Below, in pieces: positions 39,213-50,929 of a stretch of 64,000 nt of DNA (within the stretch, counting starts at the first letter, position 1; every line of letters begins with the position of its first letter). Position numbers and translations under genes: made by a program. Origin of the DNA: Haemophilus parainfluenzae (GTDB lineage: Bacteria > Pseudomonadota > Gammaproteobacteria > Enterobacterales > Pasteurellaceae); assembly GCF_036288925.1 (NCBI RefSeq), contig NZ_CP127167.1, forward strand, positions 1,798,001 to 1,862,000, in the 5' to 3' direction. The notes beneath the pieces are model-generated. The model searched no databases and was not told the DNA's origin. It saw only the letters and a list, made by a program, of their open reading frames with translations.

Positions 39213-40192
39213 TATTTATCCTTAAAATGATCGAAACCAGACGACGCTTGATAATTGATGACACGTCCATCTTTTAAAAAAGTAATCTGATTGTTATTTT
39301 GCGGAACAATTTTTCCGATACAGGTACAAGGTACATTCAACGCTTGAGATAACTTCTCAATCTCAGATTTTTTATTTGCGGGAATCGTAAAGCAAAGCTC
39401 ATAATCTTCCCCACCACTTAATGCAAACGCTTCTGCTTTTTCTAAGCGATATGTTTTTTTGAGTGATGTAGATAAAGGTAAGAAGGATAAATCAATCTCC
39501 GCAGAACATTGGCTTCTCGTTAAAATATGTCCTAAATCAGCGACAAGACCATCTGAAATATCAATGCATGAATGCGCTACATCCACTAAGGCTTGACCTA
39601 ATTCAACGCGTGGCGTTGGATGAAAATGACGTTTTACTAAAAATTCACTATCAAAATCGACCGCACTTTTACCTTGTAAGATCCAATTTAAACCCGCCGC
39701 GCTATCACCTAACGTGCCCGATACATAAATTAAATCGCCAACCTTCGCATTATGTCGGAATAATGCCTTTCCTTTTGGTACAACCCCTTGTGCCGTAATG
39801 GTGACAGAAAGTGGGCCTTTTGTTGTATCGCCACCAATTAACGTCACATCATATTGATTTAATGTATCAAACAGACTTTGACTAAATTGGCTTAGCCAGT
39901 TTTCATCAACTTCAGATAATGTCAGTGCAAGAGAAATCCAAGCAGGTTTAGCGCCCATAGCAGCTAAATCACTTAGATTTGTCGCGATAGCTTTATAGGC
40001 TAAATCTTGGGGGAAAATAGAAGATAAAAAATGCGTACCCTCGACCATTGTATCGGTGGTGATCGCAAGCTGATAGCCTTCTGGAATATGAGTGATCGCA
40101 CAATCATCCCCAATACTGAAATCAACAAAGTGTTGATTGCCTTTTTGTATTGAGAAATATAGTCCTATAAGATCAAATTCACCTGTACTCAT
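39212..40192 (-). CDS. thiL: Thiamine-monophosphate kinase
   Basis: 326 residues. Metal/ATP-binding DFSIGDDCAIT and TTDTMVEGTHF at the N-terminus, LSDLAAMGAKPAW, and DISDGLVADLGHIL with GEDYELCF in the second half are all family motifs. It converts TMP to thiamine diphosphate. A USS lies within (~39660). A hairpin lies between nusB and thiL. Confidence 0.95.
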   Translation of the reverse strand: MSTGEFDLIGLYFSIQKGNQHFVDFSIGDDCAITHIPEGYQLAITTDTMVEGTHFLSSIFPQDLAYKAIATNLSDLAAMGAKPAWISLALTLSEVDENWLSQFSQSLFDTLNQYDVTLIGGDTTKGPLSVTITAQGVVPKGKALFRHNAKVGDLIYVSGTLGDSAAGLNWILQGKSAVDFDSEFLVKRHFHPTPRVELGQALVDVAHSCIDISDGLVADLGHILTRSQCSAEIDLSFLPLSTSLKKTYRLEKAEAFALSGGEDYELCFTIPANKKSEIEKLSQALNVPCTCIGKIVPQNNNQITFLKDGRVINYQASSGFDHFKDK

Positions 40193-40206
40193 TTTATCTG
40201 CACACC

Positions 40207-40236
40207 AAAAAACAAAGGGCAGACATTTGTCTACCC
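40207..40236 (-). terminator. Probable terminator between nusB and thiL
   Basis: On the minus strand AGGGTAGAC and GTCTGCCCT pair, with one G-T or mismatch, around AAAT, followed by TTGTTTTTT. It could limit readthrough from ribH-nusB into thiL. Confidence 0.65.
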
Positions 40237-40249
40237 TACATTTGAATAA

Positions 40250-40687
40250 TTATTTGCGACCTAATGCAGGAGCGACTTTATCCAATACACCGTTAATGTA
40301 CTTATGGCTTTCATCTGCACCAAACACTTTCGCCACTTCAATTGCCTCATTAATCGCCACTTTATACGGTACATCTGGCTCAAATTGAAGTTCGTAAACC
40401 GCTAAACGTAAAATCGCTTTTTCAATAGGATCTAATTCATCCAATGCGCGATCTAAATAATGGCTCATTGAAAAATCAACAGCTTCTACATTCGCAACAG
40501 TTTGACGGAAAAGGCGGCTAAAATAAGGTTTATCCACACCTTTTAAATCTTGATCTATAACGAAAGTGAGTTCCACTTGTTCTGGTGCGTTACCAGACAG
40601 CGCCCAAGAATATAATGCTTGAACCGCACATTCTCTCGCTCTACGACGTGGTGATACTTTTTTTACAGGTTCTTTTTTCTCTGTCAT
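40250..40687 (-). CDS. nusB: Transcription antitermination factor NusB
   Basis: 145 residues. Typical [15 protein letters not shown] at the N-terminus, and [23 protein letters not shown] at the C-terminus (residues given as the conserved C-terminal helix). It works with NusE in rRNA antitermination. Directly downstream of ribH (5 bp), as in many proteobacteria. Confidence 0.95.
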   Translation of the reverse strand: MTEKKEPVKKVSPRRRARECAVQALYSWALSGNAPEQVELTFVIDQDLKGVDKPYFSRLFRQTVANVEAVDFSMSHYLDRALDELDPIEKAILRLAVYELQFEPDVPYKVAINEAIEVAKVFGADESHKYINGVLDKVAPALGRK

Positions 40688-40692
40688 TTGAA

Positions 40693-41166
40693 TTATGCCG
40701 CATCAATTTGTTGTAAAAGGTTCACCATTTCAAGTGCAGTTAATGCTGCTTCTGCACCTTTGTTACCTGCTTTAGTACCTGCACGCTCGATAGCTTGTTC
40801 AATATTTTCAGTGGTTAAAACACCGAATGCTACTGGGATTTCAGCTTGCATTGCTACTTGACCTAAACCGCTGCTTGCTTCGCCAGCCACATATTCAAAG
40901 TGAGCTGTACCACCACGGATTACTGTACCCAATGCTACAATCGCATCAAATTTTTTGCTTTCAGCTAAACGACGTGCTACTAATGGAAGTTCATACGCAC
41001 CTGGTGCTCGAACGATTGTAATATTCTCATCTTTCACTTGGCCGATACGTTTTAATGCATCTACCGCACCTTCTAATAAACTTTCATTAATAAAACTGTT
41101 AAAACGAGCAATCACCACTGCGATTTTAGCATTTGGCGCAGCTACCGCACCTTCTAAAACTTTCAT
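40693..41166 (-). CDS. ribH: 6,7-dimethyl-8-ribityllumazine synthase
   Basis: 157-residue riboflavin pathway enzyme. [33 protein letters not shown] and the C-terminal [14 protein letters not shown] are canonical. No FMN riboswitch is visible in the short upstream region (41167-41220). Confidence 0.95.
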   Translation of the reverse strand: MKVLEGAVAAPNAKIAVVIARFNSFINESLLEGAVDALKRIGQVKDENITIVRAPGAYELPLVARRLAESKKFDAIVALGTVIRGGTAHFEYVAGEASSGLGQVAMQAEIPVAFGVLTTENIEQAIERAGTKAGNKGAEAALTALEMVNLLQQIDAA

Positions 41167-41214
41167 ACTTTTTCCTAATCTGAATGAACAATAAATTTGA
41201 CGGTGGATTTTAGC

Positions 41215-41252
41215 ATAAAAAGAAACCCTGTGGAAATAATCCGACAGGGTTT
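41215..41252 (-). terminator. Terminator after glgP
   Basis: AAACCCTGT and ACAGGGTTT form perfect 9-bp arms with a 12-base loop. On the minus strand a C-TTTTT tract follows, as expected at the end of the glg operon. Confidence 0.85.
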
Positions 41253-41271
41253 TCTATGAGTGGAAAAGAAC

Positions 41272-43737
41272 TTACTTCTCGAGTTTTAACGGCTCAATTT
41301 TCCAAATATTTTTCGCATATTCAAGAATCGTACGGTCTGATGAGAAGAAGCCCATATTCACCATATTTTGAATGGTACTTGCAATCCATACATCACGATC
41401 TTGATATTTTTTATCTACCGCTTTTTGCGCTTCCATATAACTGCGAAAATCAGCAAAGGATTGATAATAATCGTGGTATTGTAAACCTTGAATGAGAGAG
41501 TGATAACGGTTCGGTTCTTCTGGTGAGAAATAACCACGAATGATTTGATCAATGACTTCACGTAACTGCTCGTCATTTTGATAATAATCAAACGGACGAT
41601 AACCTTCGCGACGTAATGCTTCAACTTGTTCAACCGTATTACCAAAGATAAAGATATGATCCTTACCAACGTTATCTAAAATCTCAACGTTCGCACCATC
41701 AAGTGTACCCAATGTTAACGCACCATTTAAGGCAAATTTCATGTTACTGGTACCTGATGCTTCTGTTCCTGCAAGAGAGATTTGCTCAGAAATATCTGAT
41801 GCTGGAATGATTAATTGTGCAAGACTCACGCTGTAGTTCGGGATAAATACAACTTTTAAACGACCTTTTAAGCGCTCATCGTTATTGATGACATTCGCGA
41901 CATCGTTAATTAAACGAATGGTTTGCTTTGCCGCATAGTAAGCCGAAGCCGCTTTACCCGCTAAAATAAATACGCGTGGCTGCCAATCTTTTTCTGTGTG
42001 TGCCAACATTTCGTTATAACGAGCAATAATGTGTAACACATTAAGCATTTGACGTTTGTATTCGTGAATACGTTTTACTTGAACGTCAAATAATGCATGC
42101 GGATCTAAATCGATGTTAAGTGTTTTCTTCACATATTCTGCTAATTTCACTTTGTTATCGTATTTGATATCTGCGACAGCACGCTTAAATTCACCTTTAT
42201 CTGCAAACGCTTTAAGTTTTTCAATTTGGCTTAAATCGCAACGCCATTCAGAACCAATATATTGATCAAATAAAGCCGCTAATTTCGGATTTGCTACCGC
42301 AAGCCAACGACGTGGTGTAATACCGTTTGTCACATTGGTGAAACGTTCTGGATAGATACGCGCAAAATCAGCAAAGGTTGATGTCACCATAAGATCTGAG
42401 TGAATTGCCGCAACACCGTTCACTTTATGAGAACCTACAACAGACAACCATCCCATGCGTACTTTACGTTGATATCCTTCTTCGATAAGTGAAACACGAC
42501 GGATAAAGTCCATATCGGTGGTAACATAAGTTTTTACATACTCAAGGAAATGATCATTGATTTCAAAAATCATTTGTAAGTGACGAGGCAAGATTTTCGC
42601 CATCATTTCTACCGGCCAGGTTTCTAATGCTTCTGACATTAAAGTATGGCAAGTGTAAGAGAAAATGCGACGAGTCTTATCCCAAGCATGTTGCCATGAG
42701 TAACCGTGTAAATCGATTAAAATACGCATTAACTCAGGAATGGCTAATGCAGGATGGGTATCATTCAAGTGAATCGCCACTTTATCAGCAAGATTATCCA
42801 ATGTACCATGGGTTCTTAAATGACGACGGAGAATATCTTGTAAAGACGCTGATACTAAGAAGTACTCTTGACGTAAACGCAACTCACGGCCATTCCAAGT
42901 AGAATCATCCGGATAAAGGACACGAGAAAGGTTTTGGTTAGCTGAACGCGTTGCAACTGCTGCTAAGTGATCACCACGGTTAAACTCGGCTAAATCAAAC
43001 ACCTCACCACCATGAGCAGACCATAAACGCAACGTTGATGCTGAATCATTTTTATAGCCAGGAATCATTTGGTCGTATGCAAGTGCGGTCACTTTTTCAG
43101 CCGGATTCCAAATACATTTTTTGCCTTCAAAATAAATATGACCACCAAAATCAATACTGAAACGTTTTGATGGACGCATAAATTCCCAAGGTGCGCCTTT
43201 TTCTAACCAATCATCAGGGCGCTCAACTTGTTGGCCATTTTCAATTTTTTGACGGAACATACCGTATTCATAGCGAATACCGTACCCCATTGCTGGAATC
43301 GCTAACGTTGCCAGTGAGTCCATAAAACAAGCAGCAAGACGACCTAAACCACCATTACCTAAACCAGGATCCACTTCTTTTTCAATAATCTCTTCTAAAT
43401 CAACATTTAATTCAGCCAAGGCTTTTTGTGCCACATCATAAATGCCTTCTGCGATCATAGCATTAGAAAGTGTACGGCCGATTAAAAATTCCATAGAAAG
43501 ATAATAAACACGGCGAGTTTCTTCTGCACGAGATTGGCGTGCAGTCGTAATCCAACCTTCTGTCACTAAATCACGCACCGCATGGAGAGTTGCATTGAGC
43601 CAGTCACGTTGACTCGCCTCTTTTGGTGAACGACCAATTAAGAAAATTAATTTATAAACAATTGCTTTTTTCACGCCTTCAATATCAAGACTTGGTCGAT
43701 TGTAGAGAAATGGCGAATCAAAATTATCCATGATCAT
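41272..43737 (-). CDS. glgP: Glycogen phosphorylase
   Basis: Releases glucose-1-phosphate from glycogen. 821 residues from the ATG at 43737, 11 bases after GAGG; the in-frame start at 43767 is less good. [19 protein letters not shown] at ~115 and the PLP-binding region [11 protein letters not shown] near 660 are intact. Last gene of the glg operon and followed by a terminator. Confidence 0.95.
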   Translation of the reverse strand: MIMDNFDSPFLYNRPSLDIEGVKKAIVYKLIFLIGRSPKEASQRDWLNATLHAVRDLVTEGWITTARQSRAEETRRVYYLSMEFLIGRTLSNAMIAEGIYDVAQKALAELNVDLEEIIEKEVDPGLGNGGLGRLAACFMDSLATLAIPAMGYGIRYEYGMFRQKIENGQQVERPDDWLEKGAPWEFMRPSKRFSIDFGGHIYFEGKKCIWNPAEKVTALAYDQMIPGYKNDSASTLRLWSAHGGEVFDLAEFNRGDHLAAVATRSANQNLSRVLYPDDSTWNGRELRLRQEYFLVSASLQDILRRHLRTHGTLDNLADKVAIHLNDTHPALAIPELMRILIDLHGYSWQHAWDKTRRIFSYTCHTLMSEALETWPVEMMAKILPRHLQMIFEINDHFLEYVKTYVTTDMDFIRRVSLIEEGYQRKVRMGWLSVVGSHKVNGVAAIHSDLMVTSTFADFARIYPERFTNVTNGITPRRWLAVANPKLAALFDQYIGSEWRCDLSQIEKLKAFADKGEFKRAVADIKYDNKVKLAEYVKKTLNIDLDPHALFDVQVKRIHEYKRQMLNVLHIIARYNEMLAHTEKDWQPRVFILAGKAASAYYAAKQTIRLINDVANVINNDERLKGRLKVVFIPNYSVSLAQLIIPASDISEQISLAGTEASGTSNMKFALNGALTLGTLDGANVEILDNVGKDHIFIFGNTVEQVEALRREGYRPFDYYQNDEQLREVIDQIIRGYFSPEEPNRYHSLIQGLQYHDYYQSFADFRSYMEAQKAVDKKYQDRDVWIASTIQNMVNMGFFSSDRTILEYAKNIWKIEPLKLEK

Positions 43738-43851
43738 AGAAAGTAAAACCTCAATAAAAAATCGCACAAATTTTAAGCTTTTTTATGAAAAAAACAACAA
43801 AAATTCCCCCTTCAAAGGCGATTATTTCGAAGAGAGAGTCAATCTATTGAA

Positions 43852-45291
43852 TTATGCATTTAAAATGCCTAAATAGAGCTGCTCATATTGAGTGGCTGCA
43901 TTTTTCCAACTAAAATCCTGTGCCATGGCATTATTACGAATCCTCGCCCAAACACGTTGTTTTTGCCACAAGGCAAAGGCATGCTGAATTGCACTTCGTA
44001 AATCATCAGCTTCGGCTTTCTGGAATACAAAACCTGTTGCGGTACTCGCTTCAATGGTTTCACTTGTACAGTTTGTGACTGTATCCGCTAATCCTCCTGT
44101 CGCACGAACAAGCGGCAATGTGCCATATTGCAATCCATACAATTGAGTTAATCCACAAGGCTCAAAACGGCTTGGTACTAAAATCACATCACCGCCTGCA
44201 ACCATTAAATGTGAAAGTGCTTCGTCATAACCAATTTTTACTGCGATATTTTCTGGGTAACGTTGTGCTAATTGACAAATTCCCTCTTCCAAATGTTTAG
44301 CACCAGAACCGAGAATCGCTAATTGACCACCTTGTTTCACAATTTCATCCGCTGTCGCAATCAATAAATCCACGCCTTTTTGTTCCGTTAAGCGAGTCAC
44401 CATCACAAATAAGAGTGCATCTGGCTGTTGTGGTAAATTGAAATAAGCTTGTAAATCAGCTTTATTTTTCTTCTTGCCCGCAATGGATTTCAATTTGTAG
44501 TGATGCTGAATATAAGCATCACAACTTGGATGCCAAATTTCTTGATCTACGCCATTTAAAATCCCTACCAACTTGCCAGCTTCACGTAAACCCGTTAATA
44601 AGCCTTGCAAGCCATAAGCAAAATCTGGTGTGGTAATTTCTTTCGCATAAGTAGGACTAACGGCTGTCACCATATCAGAATAATAAAGCCCCGCTTTCAA
44701 ATAGGAGATTTGACCAAATAACTCTAAACCATTAACATGAAACATCCCTTCTGGTAAGCCAATTTCATGTAAATGGTGATGTGCGAATTGCCCTTGATAA
44801 GCAAGATTGTGAATCGTAAATACTGATTTTGCAGGACGACCTTTATTAAAGAGATAAGCTGCTGCTAAACCTGCATGCCAATCATGGGCATGAACTACTT
44901 CTGCTCGCCACCAACTGTCTAAGCCTGTCGCAAGCTCAGCCCCCACCCAGCCTAATAAAGCAAAGCGCTTATAGTTATCGGCATAATCATTGTAATCGGT
45001 ATCATGATAAGGATTCCCTTCTCGCCAATAAAGATGTGGCGCATCAATTAAATAAATCCCTACGCCATTGTATTCGCCATAACGTAATACAACATGACCT
45101 GCAAAATTATCAAATTCTGTCACGACATGCGTATTCTCAATGCCCGCAGAAATTTTTGGATAAGCCGGCAATAAAATACGTGTATCAATACCAATCTCTT
45201 TTTGGGCAAAAGGTAACGCCCCTAAAACATCGGCAAGTCCGCCTGTTTTGAGTAAGGGATACAGCTCCGAGCAAACATGTAAAACTCTCAT
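43852..45291 (-). CDS. glgA: Glycogen synthase
   Basis: GT5 enzyme extending glucan chains from ADP-glucose. 479 residues. The N-terminal ADP-glucose motif KTGGLADVLGALP is at ~16-28, VHAHDWHAGL near 135 and the C-terminal PSRFEPCGLTQLYGLQYG near 375. The expected catalytic Glu is in RFEPCGL. A 114-bp gap separates it from glgP. Confidence 0.96.
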   Translation of the reverse strand: MRVLHVCSELYPLLKTGGLADVLGALPFAQKEIGIDTRILLPAYPKISAGIENTHVVTEFDNFAGHVVLRYGEYNGVGIYLIDAPHLYWREGNPYHDTDYNDYADNYKRFALLGWVGAELATGLDSWWRAEVVHAHDWHAGLAAAYLFNKGRPAKSVFTIHNLAYQGQFAHHHLHEIGLPEGMFHVNGLELFGQISYLKAGLYYSDMVTAVSPTYAKEITTPDFAYGLQGLLTGLREAGKLVGILNGVDQEIWHPSCDAYIQHHYKLKSIAGKKKNKADLQAYFNLPQQPDALLFVMVTRLTEQKGVDLLIATADEIVKQGGQLAILGSGAKHLEEGICQLAQRYPENIAVKIGYDEALSHLMVAGGDVILVPSRFEPCGLTQLYGLQYGTLPLVRATGGLADTVTNCTSETIEASTATGFVFQKAEADDLRSAIQHAFALWQKQRVWARIRNNAMAQDFSWKNAATQYEQLYLGILNA

Positions 45292-45311
45292 AATTTTCCT
45301 TTTATAGTTAA

Positions 45312-45340
45312 AATTGTGCTATCATTGATAACAGCACAAT
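45312..45340. terminator. Hairpin between glgC and glgA
   Basis: ATTGTGCT and AGCACAAT arms surround ATCATTGATAAC, followed on the plus strand by CTTTTT. On the minus strand (the operon direction) the following tract is weaker (AATTTTAAC). It may be a partial terminator or mRNA-stability hairpin. Confidence 0.5.
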
Positions 45341-45380
45341 CTTTTTAATTCAATAAAATACTGTCAAAATTAACCGCACT

Positions 45381-46679
45381 TTAGTCCAAATGCTCTTCAT
45401 TAGTGACTTCTTCACCGTGCAATCTTTTCAACATTGTCGATGTAACTAGTACAACTTTACCCGTTGAACTGACGCGGAAGCGTTTACTATCAAGGGCTTT
45501 ATCCACACCGATTTCCATTCCATCTGGAATGATACAATGGCGATCAATAATACAATCTTTCAATATGCAATTTTTACCGATTTGTACTTGCGGTAATACA
45601 ACACAGTGATCAACTGAAGATCCTTCATTGATTTTAATTCTGTCGAATAAAACAGAGTTACTGATTGACGCATCAGTAATCACACAACCCCCTCCAATAA
45701 GCGAGTTATCTACCGGTTTGACATTCACATTTTTATAGAAGAATTTAGATGGATAAGCTTGTACTGGATTACCACGAATTGGCCAGCTTTGATCGTAAAT
45801 GTCTAATTGCGGATTTTCTGAAACCAAATCGATATTAGATTGCCAGAAGCTATCAAGCGTCCCCACATCACGCCAGTAAATTTCGCCTTCAGTGTTACGT
45901 CCAGTACAAGAACGGCTGAACGGATGCGCATAAAGCACACCTTCTTCTAAGCATTTTGGTAACACATCTTTACCAAAGTCATGTGATGTACAAGGCGTAT
46001 TGACTTCTCTATCTAACATTTTGTAGAGGTATTCTGCATCAAAAACATAAATACCCATTGAGGCTAATGATGTATCTGGTTTGCCAACCATTGCTGGTGG
46101 ATCTTTCGGTTTTTCAACGAAGGCTTTCACTTTAAGATTTTCGTTTACTGCCATCACACCAAATTCACTCGCTTCAGAACGTGGTACTTCAATACAACCT
46201 ACTGTACATTTTGCTCCACTTCTCACGTGATCCATCAACATGACACTGTAATCTTGTTTATAAATATGGTCACCTGCAAGAATCAAAATATATTTTGGAC
46301 GATAGTGATTACGGATAATCGCCATATTTTGATATACCGCATCCGCTGTACCACGGTACCATGTAGAATCATCAATTTGTTGACGAGCAGGTAGCATATC
46401 AACGAATTCACCACGCTCTTGTGGTAAGAATGACCAACCTGTTTGTAAATGGCGTAATAAAGAATGAGCGGCATATTGAGTCACGACCCCAATGCGATTA
46501 AGACCGGAGTTAATACAGTTGGAAAGCGCAAAATCAATAATGCGACGATTACCGCCAAAATATAACGCAGGTTTAGCGCGTTTATCTGTTAATTCATGTA
46601 AACGGGAACCACGACCACCAGCCAAAATAAGCACTAAAGTATCTTTAACTAATTCATATTTATTAAGATCACTTTTCAT
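45381..46679 (-). CDS. glgC: Glucose-1-phosphate adenylyltransferase
   Basis: Makes ADP-glucose, the committed step in glycogen synthesis. 432 residues from the ATG at 46679, which has GGAG eight bases upstream. Other in-frame ATGs upstream lie in glgX. Pyrophosphorylase motif LILAGGRGSRLHELTDKRA and the ATP/Glc1P region YRGTADAVYQNM, plus FVEKPKDPP, are typical. Allosteric control by glycolytic intermediates is expected from the family. It overlaps glgX by 11 bp. Confidence 0.94.
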   Translation of the reverse strand: MKSDLNKYELVKDTLVLILAGGRGSRLHELTDKRAKPALYFGGNRRIIDFALSNCINSGLNRIGVVTQYAAHSLLRHLQTGWSFLPQERGEFVDMLPARQQIDDSTWYRGTADAVYQNMAIIRNHYRPKYILILAGDHIYKQDYSVMLMDHVRSGAKCTVGCIEVPRSEASEFGVMAVNENLKVKAFVEKPKDPPAMVGKPDTSLASMGIYVFDAEYLYKMLDREVNTPCTSHDFGKDVLPKCLEEGVLYAHPFSRSCTGRNTEGEIYWRDVGTLDSFWQSNIDLVSENPQLDIYDQSWPIRGNPVQAYPSKFFYKNVNVKPVDNSLIGGGCVITDASISNSVLFDRIKINEGSSVDHCVVLPQVQIGKNCILKDCIIDRHCIIPDGMEIGVDKALDSKRFRVSSTGKVVLVTSTMLKRLHGEEVTNEEHLD

Positions 46680-48687
46680 AACAAACTCCATCGTTTTCAT
46701 CATCCATATGTTCCAACACTTCAAATGCTATACCGCTCACATCACATTGTTGAATCACGCTATTTTCAGTTTCGGCAATCTTTTTCCATTTACCACTTGG
46801 AAAATAAAAAGATTGCGGTTCAGTTTTTGCATTAATTAAGAAAAGATACTTGCCGTCCAACATGATTTGTAGGGCTTTGCTTTCCCGATTATGCCAATCG
46901 TCTAGGGTCATCGGGTTTCCCCCAGTATTCAACCACACGACATTTTCATCCGACCACCAAGCCTCCTGTTGCAAACTTTTAATTTTTTTTCGCAATGCAA
47001 TCGTTTGCTTGGTGAAGTCAAATAAGGTTTGGTTAAAATCATCCCACTTTAACCAAGTAATTTCATTATCCTGGCAATAGGCATTGTTATTGCCATATTG
47101 GCTGTTGCCGAACTCATCTCCGGCAAGTAGCATGGGTACACCATTTGCCAGTAATAAAGAGCCTAATAAGCCTTTTTCTGATAAAATACGGTTATTTTCG
47201 ACCGCACTTTGCCATTCATCTGCTAAATCCAGTTGAGAACCTTCAATTCCATGATTGTAGCTATAGTTTTCATTCCGTCCATCACGGTTCTCTTCACCGT
47301 TAGCTTCATTATATTTATGGTTATAGCTCACTAAATCTCGCAACGTAAAACCATCATGGGCTGTAATAAAGTTCAAGCTGCCATGTGGTAATCGATCTTC
47401 ACGATTAAAGATATCGCTAGAGCCAGCAAAACGCTCAGCAAAGACGCCTACCTCACCACTTTGCCATAGCCAAAAACGGCACATATCATCACGGAAACGA
47501 TCATTCCATTGAGAGAAATAAGCGGGGAAATACCCAACTTGATAACCGTAATGGCCTATATCCCAAGGTTCTGCAATTAATTTAATTTTTTGTAGAACGT
47601 CATCTTGTTCCATTTCCACAAACAATTTTGCATTCGGATTGAAATCAGGCGTTTCACGCCCCAACACTGTGGCTAAATCAAAACGGAAACCATCTACATG
47701 GCATTCTGTTACCCAGTAACGTAAACAATCTAATACCCATTTGCGAGTAACATCATTAGCAAGATTGAGCATATTGCCGCATCCCGTCCAGTTGAGGTAG
47801 CCTCCATGCTCGTTTTGCCAGTAATAGGTTTCATCATCAATACCACGCTGACAAAATGTAGGAAATGATTTTTCGGATTCAGCCGTATGGTTAAATACGA
47901 CATCTAAAATCACTTCAATGCCCGCTTGATGCAAGGTTTTGATCATGCTCTTAAACTCATTTAAAGGCTGTTTTTGATCAGCGGCATAACTTGGTTCTAA
48001 AGCAAACATAGCTAGTGGATTGTAACCCCAATAATTACGTAATCCTTTTTCTTGCAAATGCGGTTCATCAATAAAGAAATTCACTGGAAGCAATTCAAGG
48101 CTAGTAATACCCAATGATTTAAAATACGCAATATTTTCTAGGTGTGCTAACGCTGCATAAGTACCCCGGATATTTTCTGGAATACGGGAATTTAATTGGC
48201 TAAATCCTTTGATATTCAGTTCATAAACAATGGTTTGAGCCCAAGGAATAGACGGCTTACAATCCCCTGACCAATCAAAACGTTCATCCATAATACGACC
48301 TTTAGGCGCAACTGATGCATTATCTCGTTCATCATTTAACAAGAAAATTGAGCGGGCTTCTGATGAACTCAAATCTGGTTTATGAGTGACCGCTTTCGCA
48401 TAAGGATCAAGCATTAACTTTTGCGGGTTAGCTAAAGTGCGGTCATTTTTGCCAGTGATTCTGAACGCATACTCATCATTTAACTCAACTCCTTCAATTG
48501 CCACATGCCAAATATCATCGGTTCTGCTCATGGCAAAACGGCTTTCTTTGCCATCTCGGAACAAGCAAAGTTCAATAGCATCCGCCGCACTAGAAAAAAG
48601 TGCAAAATTCGAAATTTTTAGTCCATTTTCCAGCGTTTGCGAATATCCCATTGGGGAAGGTTTTCCATTGTTATAAATACTAAACAT
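46669..48687 (-). CDS. glgX: Glycogen debranching enzyme GlgX
   Basis: 672 residues (or 660 from a second Met). An N-terminal CBM48 domain starts at FSIYNNGKPSPMG; the GH13 catalytic domain has DVVFNHTAE, DGFRFDLATVLGRE with catalytic Asp, LIAEPWDIG with catalytic Glu and FITAHDGFT. It removes short branches left by GlgP. It lies 17 bp after glgB and overlaps glgC. Confidence 0.93.
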   Translation of the reverse strand: MFSIYNNGKPSPMGYSQTLENGLKISNFALFSSAADAIELCLFRDGKESRFAMSRTDDIWHVAIEGVELNDEYAFRITGKNDRTLANPQKLMLDPYAKAVTHKPDLSSSEARSIFLLNDERDNASVAPKGRIMDERFDWSGDCKPSIPWAQTIVYELNIKGFSQLNSRIPENIRGTYAALAHLENIAYFKSLGITSLELLPVNFFIDEPHLQEKGLRNYWGYNPLAMFALEPSYAADQKQPLNEFKSMIKTLHQAGIEVILDVVFNHTAESEKSFPTFCQRGIDDETYYWQNEHGGYLNWTGCGNMLNLANDVTRKWVLDCLRYWVTECHVDGFRFDLATVLGRETPDFNPNAKLFVEMEQDDVLQKIKLIAEPWDIGHYGYQVGYFPAYFSQWNDRFRDDMCRFWLWQSGEVGVFAERFAGSSDIFNREDRLPHGSLNFITAHDGFTLRDLVSYNHKYNEANGEENRDGRNENYSYNHGIEGSQLDLADEWQSAVENNRILSEKGLLGSLLLANGVPMLLAGDEFGNSQYGNNNAYCQDNEITWLKWDDFNQTLFDFTKQTIALRKKIKSLQQEAWWSDENVVWLNTGGNPMTLDDWHNRESKALQIMLDGKYLFLINAKTEPQSFYFPSGKWKKIAETENSVIQQCDVSGIAFEVLEHMDDENDGVCYEK

Positions 48688-48704
48688 CGTGTTCTTCGCT
48701 ATTG

Positions 48705-50894
48705 TTATGCTTTATATTTTAAATAGATTGTTGCGAGTGGCGGAATGGTCACGCTAATCGAATTATCACGTCCGTAACTGGCGATCGCTTCGCTTTTCAC
48801 TGAACCGAAATTACCTACATTTGAACCTTGATAATACATTGAGTCAGTATTCAAAATTTCCTCGTATTCACCCGAGGCATTCACACCGATACGATAGCCT
48901 TCACGTGGTACTGGGGTGAAGTTGCTGATCACAATAATGCGTTCGCCATTACTACTTTTACGTTCAAAAGCAAAAACTGAATTTTCCGCATCATCTACCA
49001 CTAACCAATCAAAGCCTTCCGGCTCACCGTCTAGTTCAAAGAGCGGTGCATTTTTTTGATAAATTCCGTTCAAATCTTTGACTAATTGCAATACGCCTTT
49101 ATGCCATAGGCCACCATGGTTTTCGTCAAGCAAAAACCAATCCAAGCTTTCTTCATAATTCCATTCACGACCTTGAGCAAATTCATTACCCATGAATAAT
49201 AATTTCTTGCCTGGATAGCCCCACATATAACCATAATAGGCACGTAAATTCGCGAATTTTTGCCATGTATCACCCGGCATTTTACCGAGTAACGAACATT
49301 TGCCGTGTACAACTTCATCGTGAGAAAGCGGTAATACAAAGTTTTCGCTGTATTGATAAATCATCCCGAAGGTCATTTTGTCGTGATGGTAACGACGATA
49401 AACTGGATCGAGTTTCATATAACTTAAGGTGTCATTCATCCAGCCCATGTTCCATTTGAAATTAAATCCAAGTCCACCATTTTCTGTCGGATGAGTTACA
49501 CCACCAAAAGAAGTCGATTCTTCAGCAATCGAAATAGCGCCAGGCACCTCAGAATGAATTTTCCAATTGGTATGTTTTAAGAACTCAATCGCTTCTAAAT
49601 TTTCACGCCCTCCATATTGATTCGGGATCCATTCGCCTTCAGCACGACTATAATCACGGTAAATCATCGATGCTACTGCATCTACACGGATACCGTCTAG
49701 ACCAAATCGTTCAAGCCAATACAGGGCATTGCTGGATAAGAAGTTTTTCACTTCATTACGACCATAGTTGTAAATCAAAGTATTCCAGTCTTGGTGATAG
49801 CCTTCTCGTGGATCAGCATACTCATATAAGGCAGAGCCATCGTATGCTGCTAAACCATGTGTATCACTTGGGAAATGTCCAGGCACCCAGTCTAAAATGA
49901 CATTAATGCCTGCTTTATGTGCTTTTTCGACTAAACGTTTAAAAGCTTCTGGCGTACCGAAACGGCTGGTTGGAGAATACAAGCCTATCGGTTGGTAGCC
50001 CCAAGAACCATCGAATGGAAATTCGGAGAGCGGTAAAAACTCAATATGAGTAAAGCCCATATGTTTGACATAAGGAATGAGTTCATCAGCAATTTGGTCA
50101 TAATCAAGCCAGAAATTATTCTCTAAATTACGTCGCCATGATCCCAAATGCACTTCATAAATCGAAATAGGTTGATTACGTTGGTTCGCTTTACGACGTT
50201 GCTCCGTCATTTCGACTACATCCGGTAACATACTGATTTCTGATGCGGTATCAGGACGTAATTCCGATCTGAATGCATAAGGATCGGCTTTCAAACGAAG
50301 GTTGCCATTGCAATCAATTAATTCAAATTTATAGCGTTGACCAAGGCTAGCTTTTGGTAAGAATAATTCCCACACACCACTTGCGGGATGGAAACGCATT
50401 GGATGACGGCGACCGTCCCAATAGTTGAAATCACCGACCAACGAAACGCGTTTAGCATTTGGCGCCCATACACGGAAATTCACACCTGATACACCATCAC
50501 ATTCGGAGAAATGTGCACCTAATACGTCATAAGGACGTAATAATGAACCTTCTGCTAATAGCCATTGGTCTAAATCATTAATCATTGAATGGAAACGGTA
50601 AGGATCTTCAATGAGATGCACATCCGATCCCCAATACACTTTAAATTGATAAGCAAAAAAGTGGTTCACGTCTGGCACAATAGCGGAGAAAAAGCCACGT
50701 TCATCCACTCTTTCTAAAGTAACCACCATGGATTGGGTTTCTTTATCAATCACTTCCACTTTATCTGCATCTGGTAATAAAGTACGGATCTCAATACCAT
50801 TGTGGGTCTCATGCATGCCTAATACAGCAAAAGGATTGGCATGTTTGCCATCAAAAAATGAATTAATTACTGATTGCGCGACTAGTTTCGTCAT
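48705..50894 (-). CDS. glgB: 1,4-alpha-glucan branching enzyme
   Basis: 729 residues. N-terminal CBM48 modules ([20 protein letters not shown]) precede the GH13 domain with [21 protein letters not shown] (nucleophile Asp), IAEEST (acid/base Glu) and [12 protein letters not shown]. It introduces alpha-1,6 branches. The preceding malQ remnant ends 35 bp upstream, so the operon now effectively starts with glgB. AAGGAGTATGTT precedes its ATG. Confidence 0.95.
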   Translation of the reverse strand: MTKLVAQSVINSFFDGKHANPFAVLGMHETHNGIEIRTLLPDADKVEVIDKETQSMVVTLERVDERGFFSAIVPDVNHFFAYQFKVYWGSDVHLIEDPYRFHSMINDLDQWLLAEGSLLRPYDVLGAHFSECDGVSGVNFRVWAPNAKRVSLVGDFNYWDGRRHPMRFHPASGVWELFLPKASLGQRYKFELIDCNGNLRLKADPYAFRSELRPDTASEISMLPDVVEMTEQRRKANQRNQPISIYEVHLGSWRRNLENNFWLDYDQIADELIPYVKHMGFTHIEFLPLSEFPFDGSWGYQPIGLYSPTSRFGTPEAFKRLVEKAHKAGINVILDWVPGHFPSDTHGLAAYDGSALYEYADPREGYHQDWNTLIYNYGRNEVKNFLSSNALYWLERFGLDGIRVDAVASMIYRDYSRAEGEWIPNQYGGRENLEAIEFLKHTNWKIHSEVPGAISIAEESTSFGGVTHPTENGGLGFNFKWNMGWMNDTLSYMKLDPVYRRYHHDKMTFGMIYQYSENFVLPLSHDEVVHGKCSLLGKMPGDTWQKFANLRAYYGYMWGYPGKKLLFMGNEFAQGREWNYEESLDWFLLDENHGGLWHKGVLQLVKDLNGIYQKNAPLFELDGEPEGFDWLVVDDAENSVFAFERKSSNGERIIVISNFTPVPREGYRIGVNASGEYEEILNTDSMYYQGSNVGNFGSVKSEAIASYGRDNSISVTIPPLATIYLKYKA

Positions 50895-50929
50895 AACATA
50901 CTCCTTTATGCTTTAGAAGCTTAATTAAT

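Noticed and set aside
41167..41271. FMN riboswitch before ribH
   Set aside because: The leader is only about 50 bp before a terminator of the neighbouring operon; no conserved RFN helices are seen.
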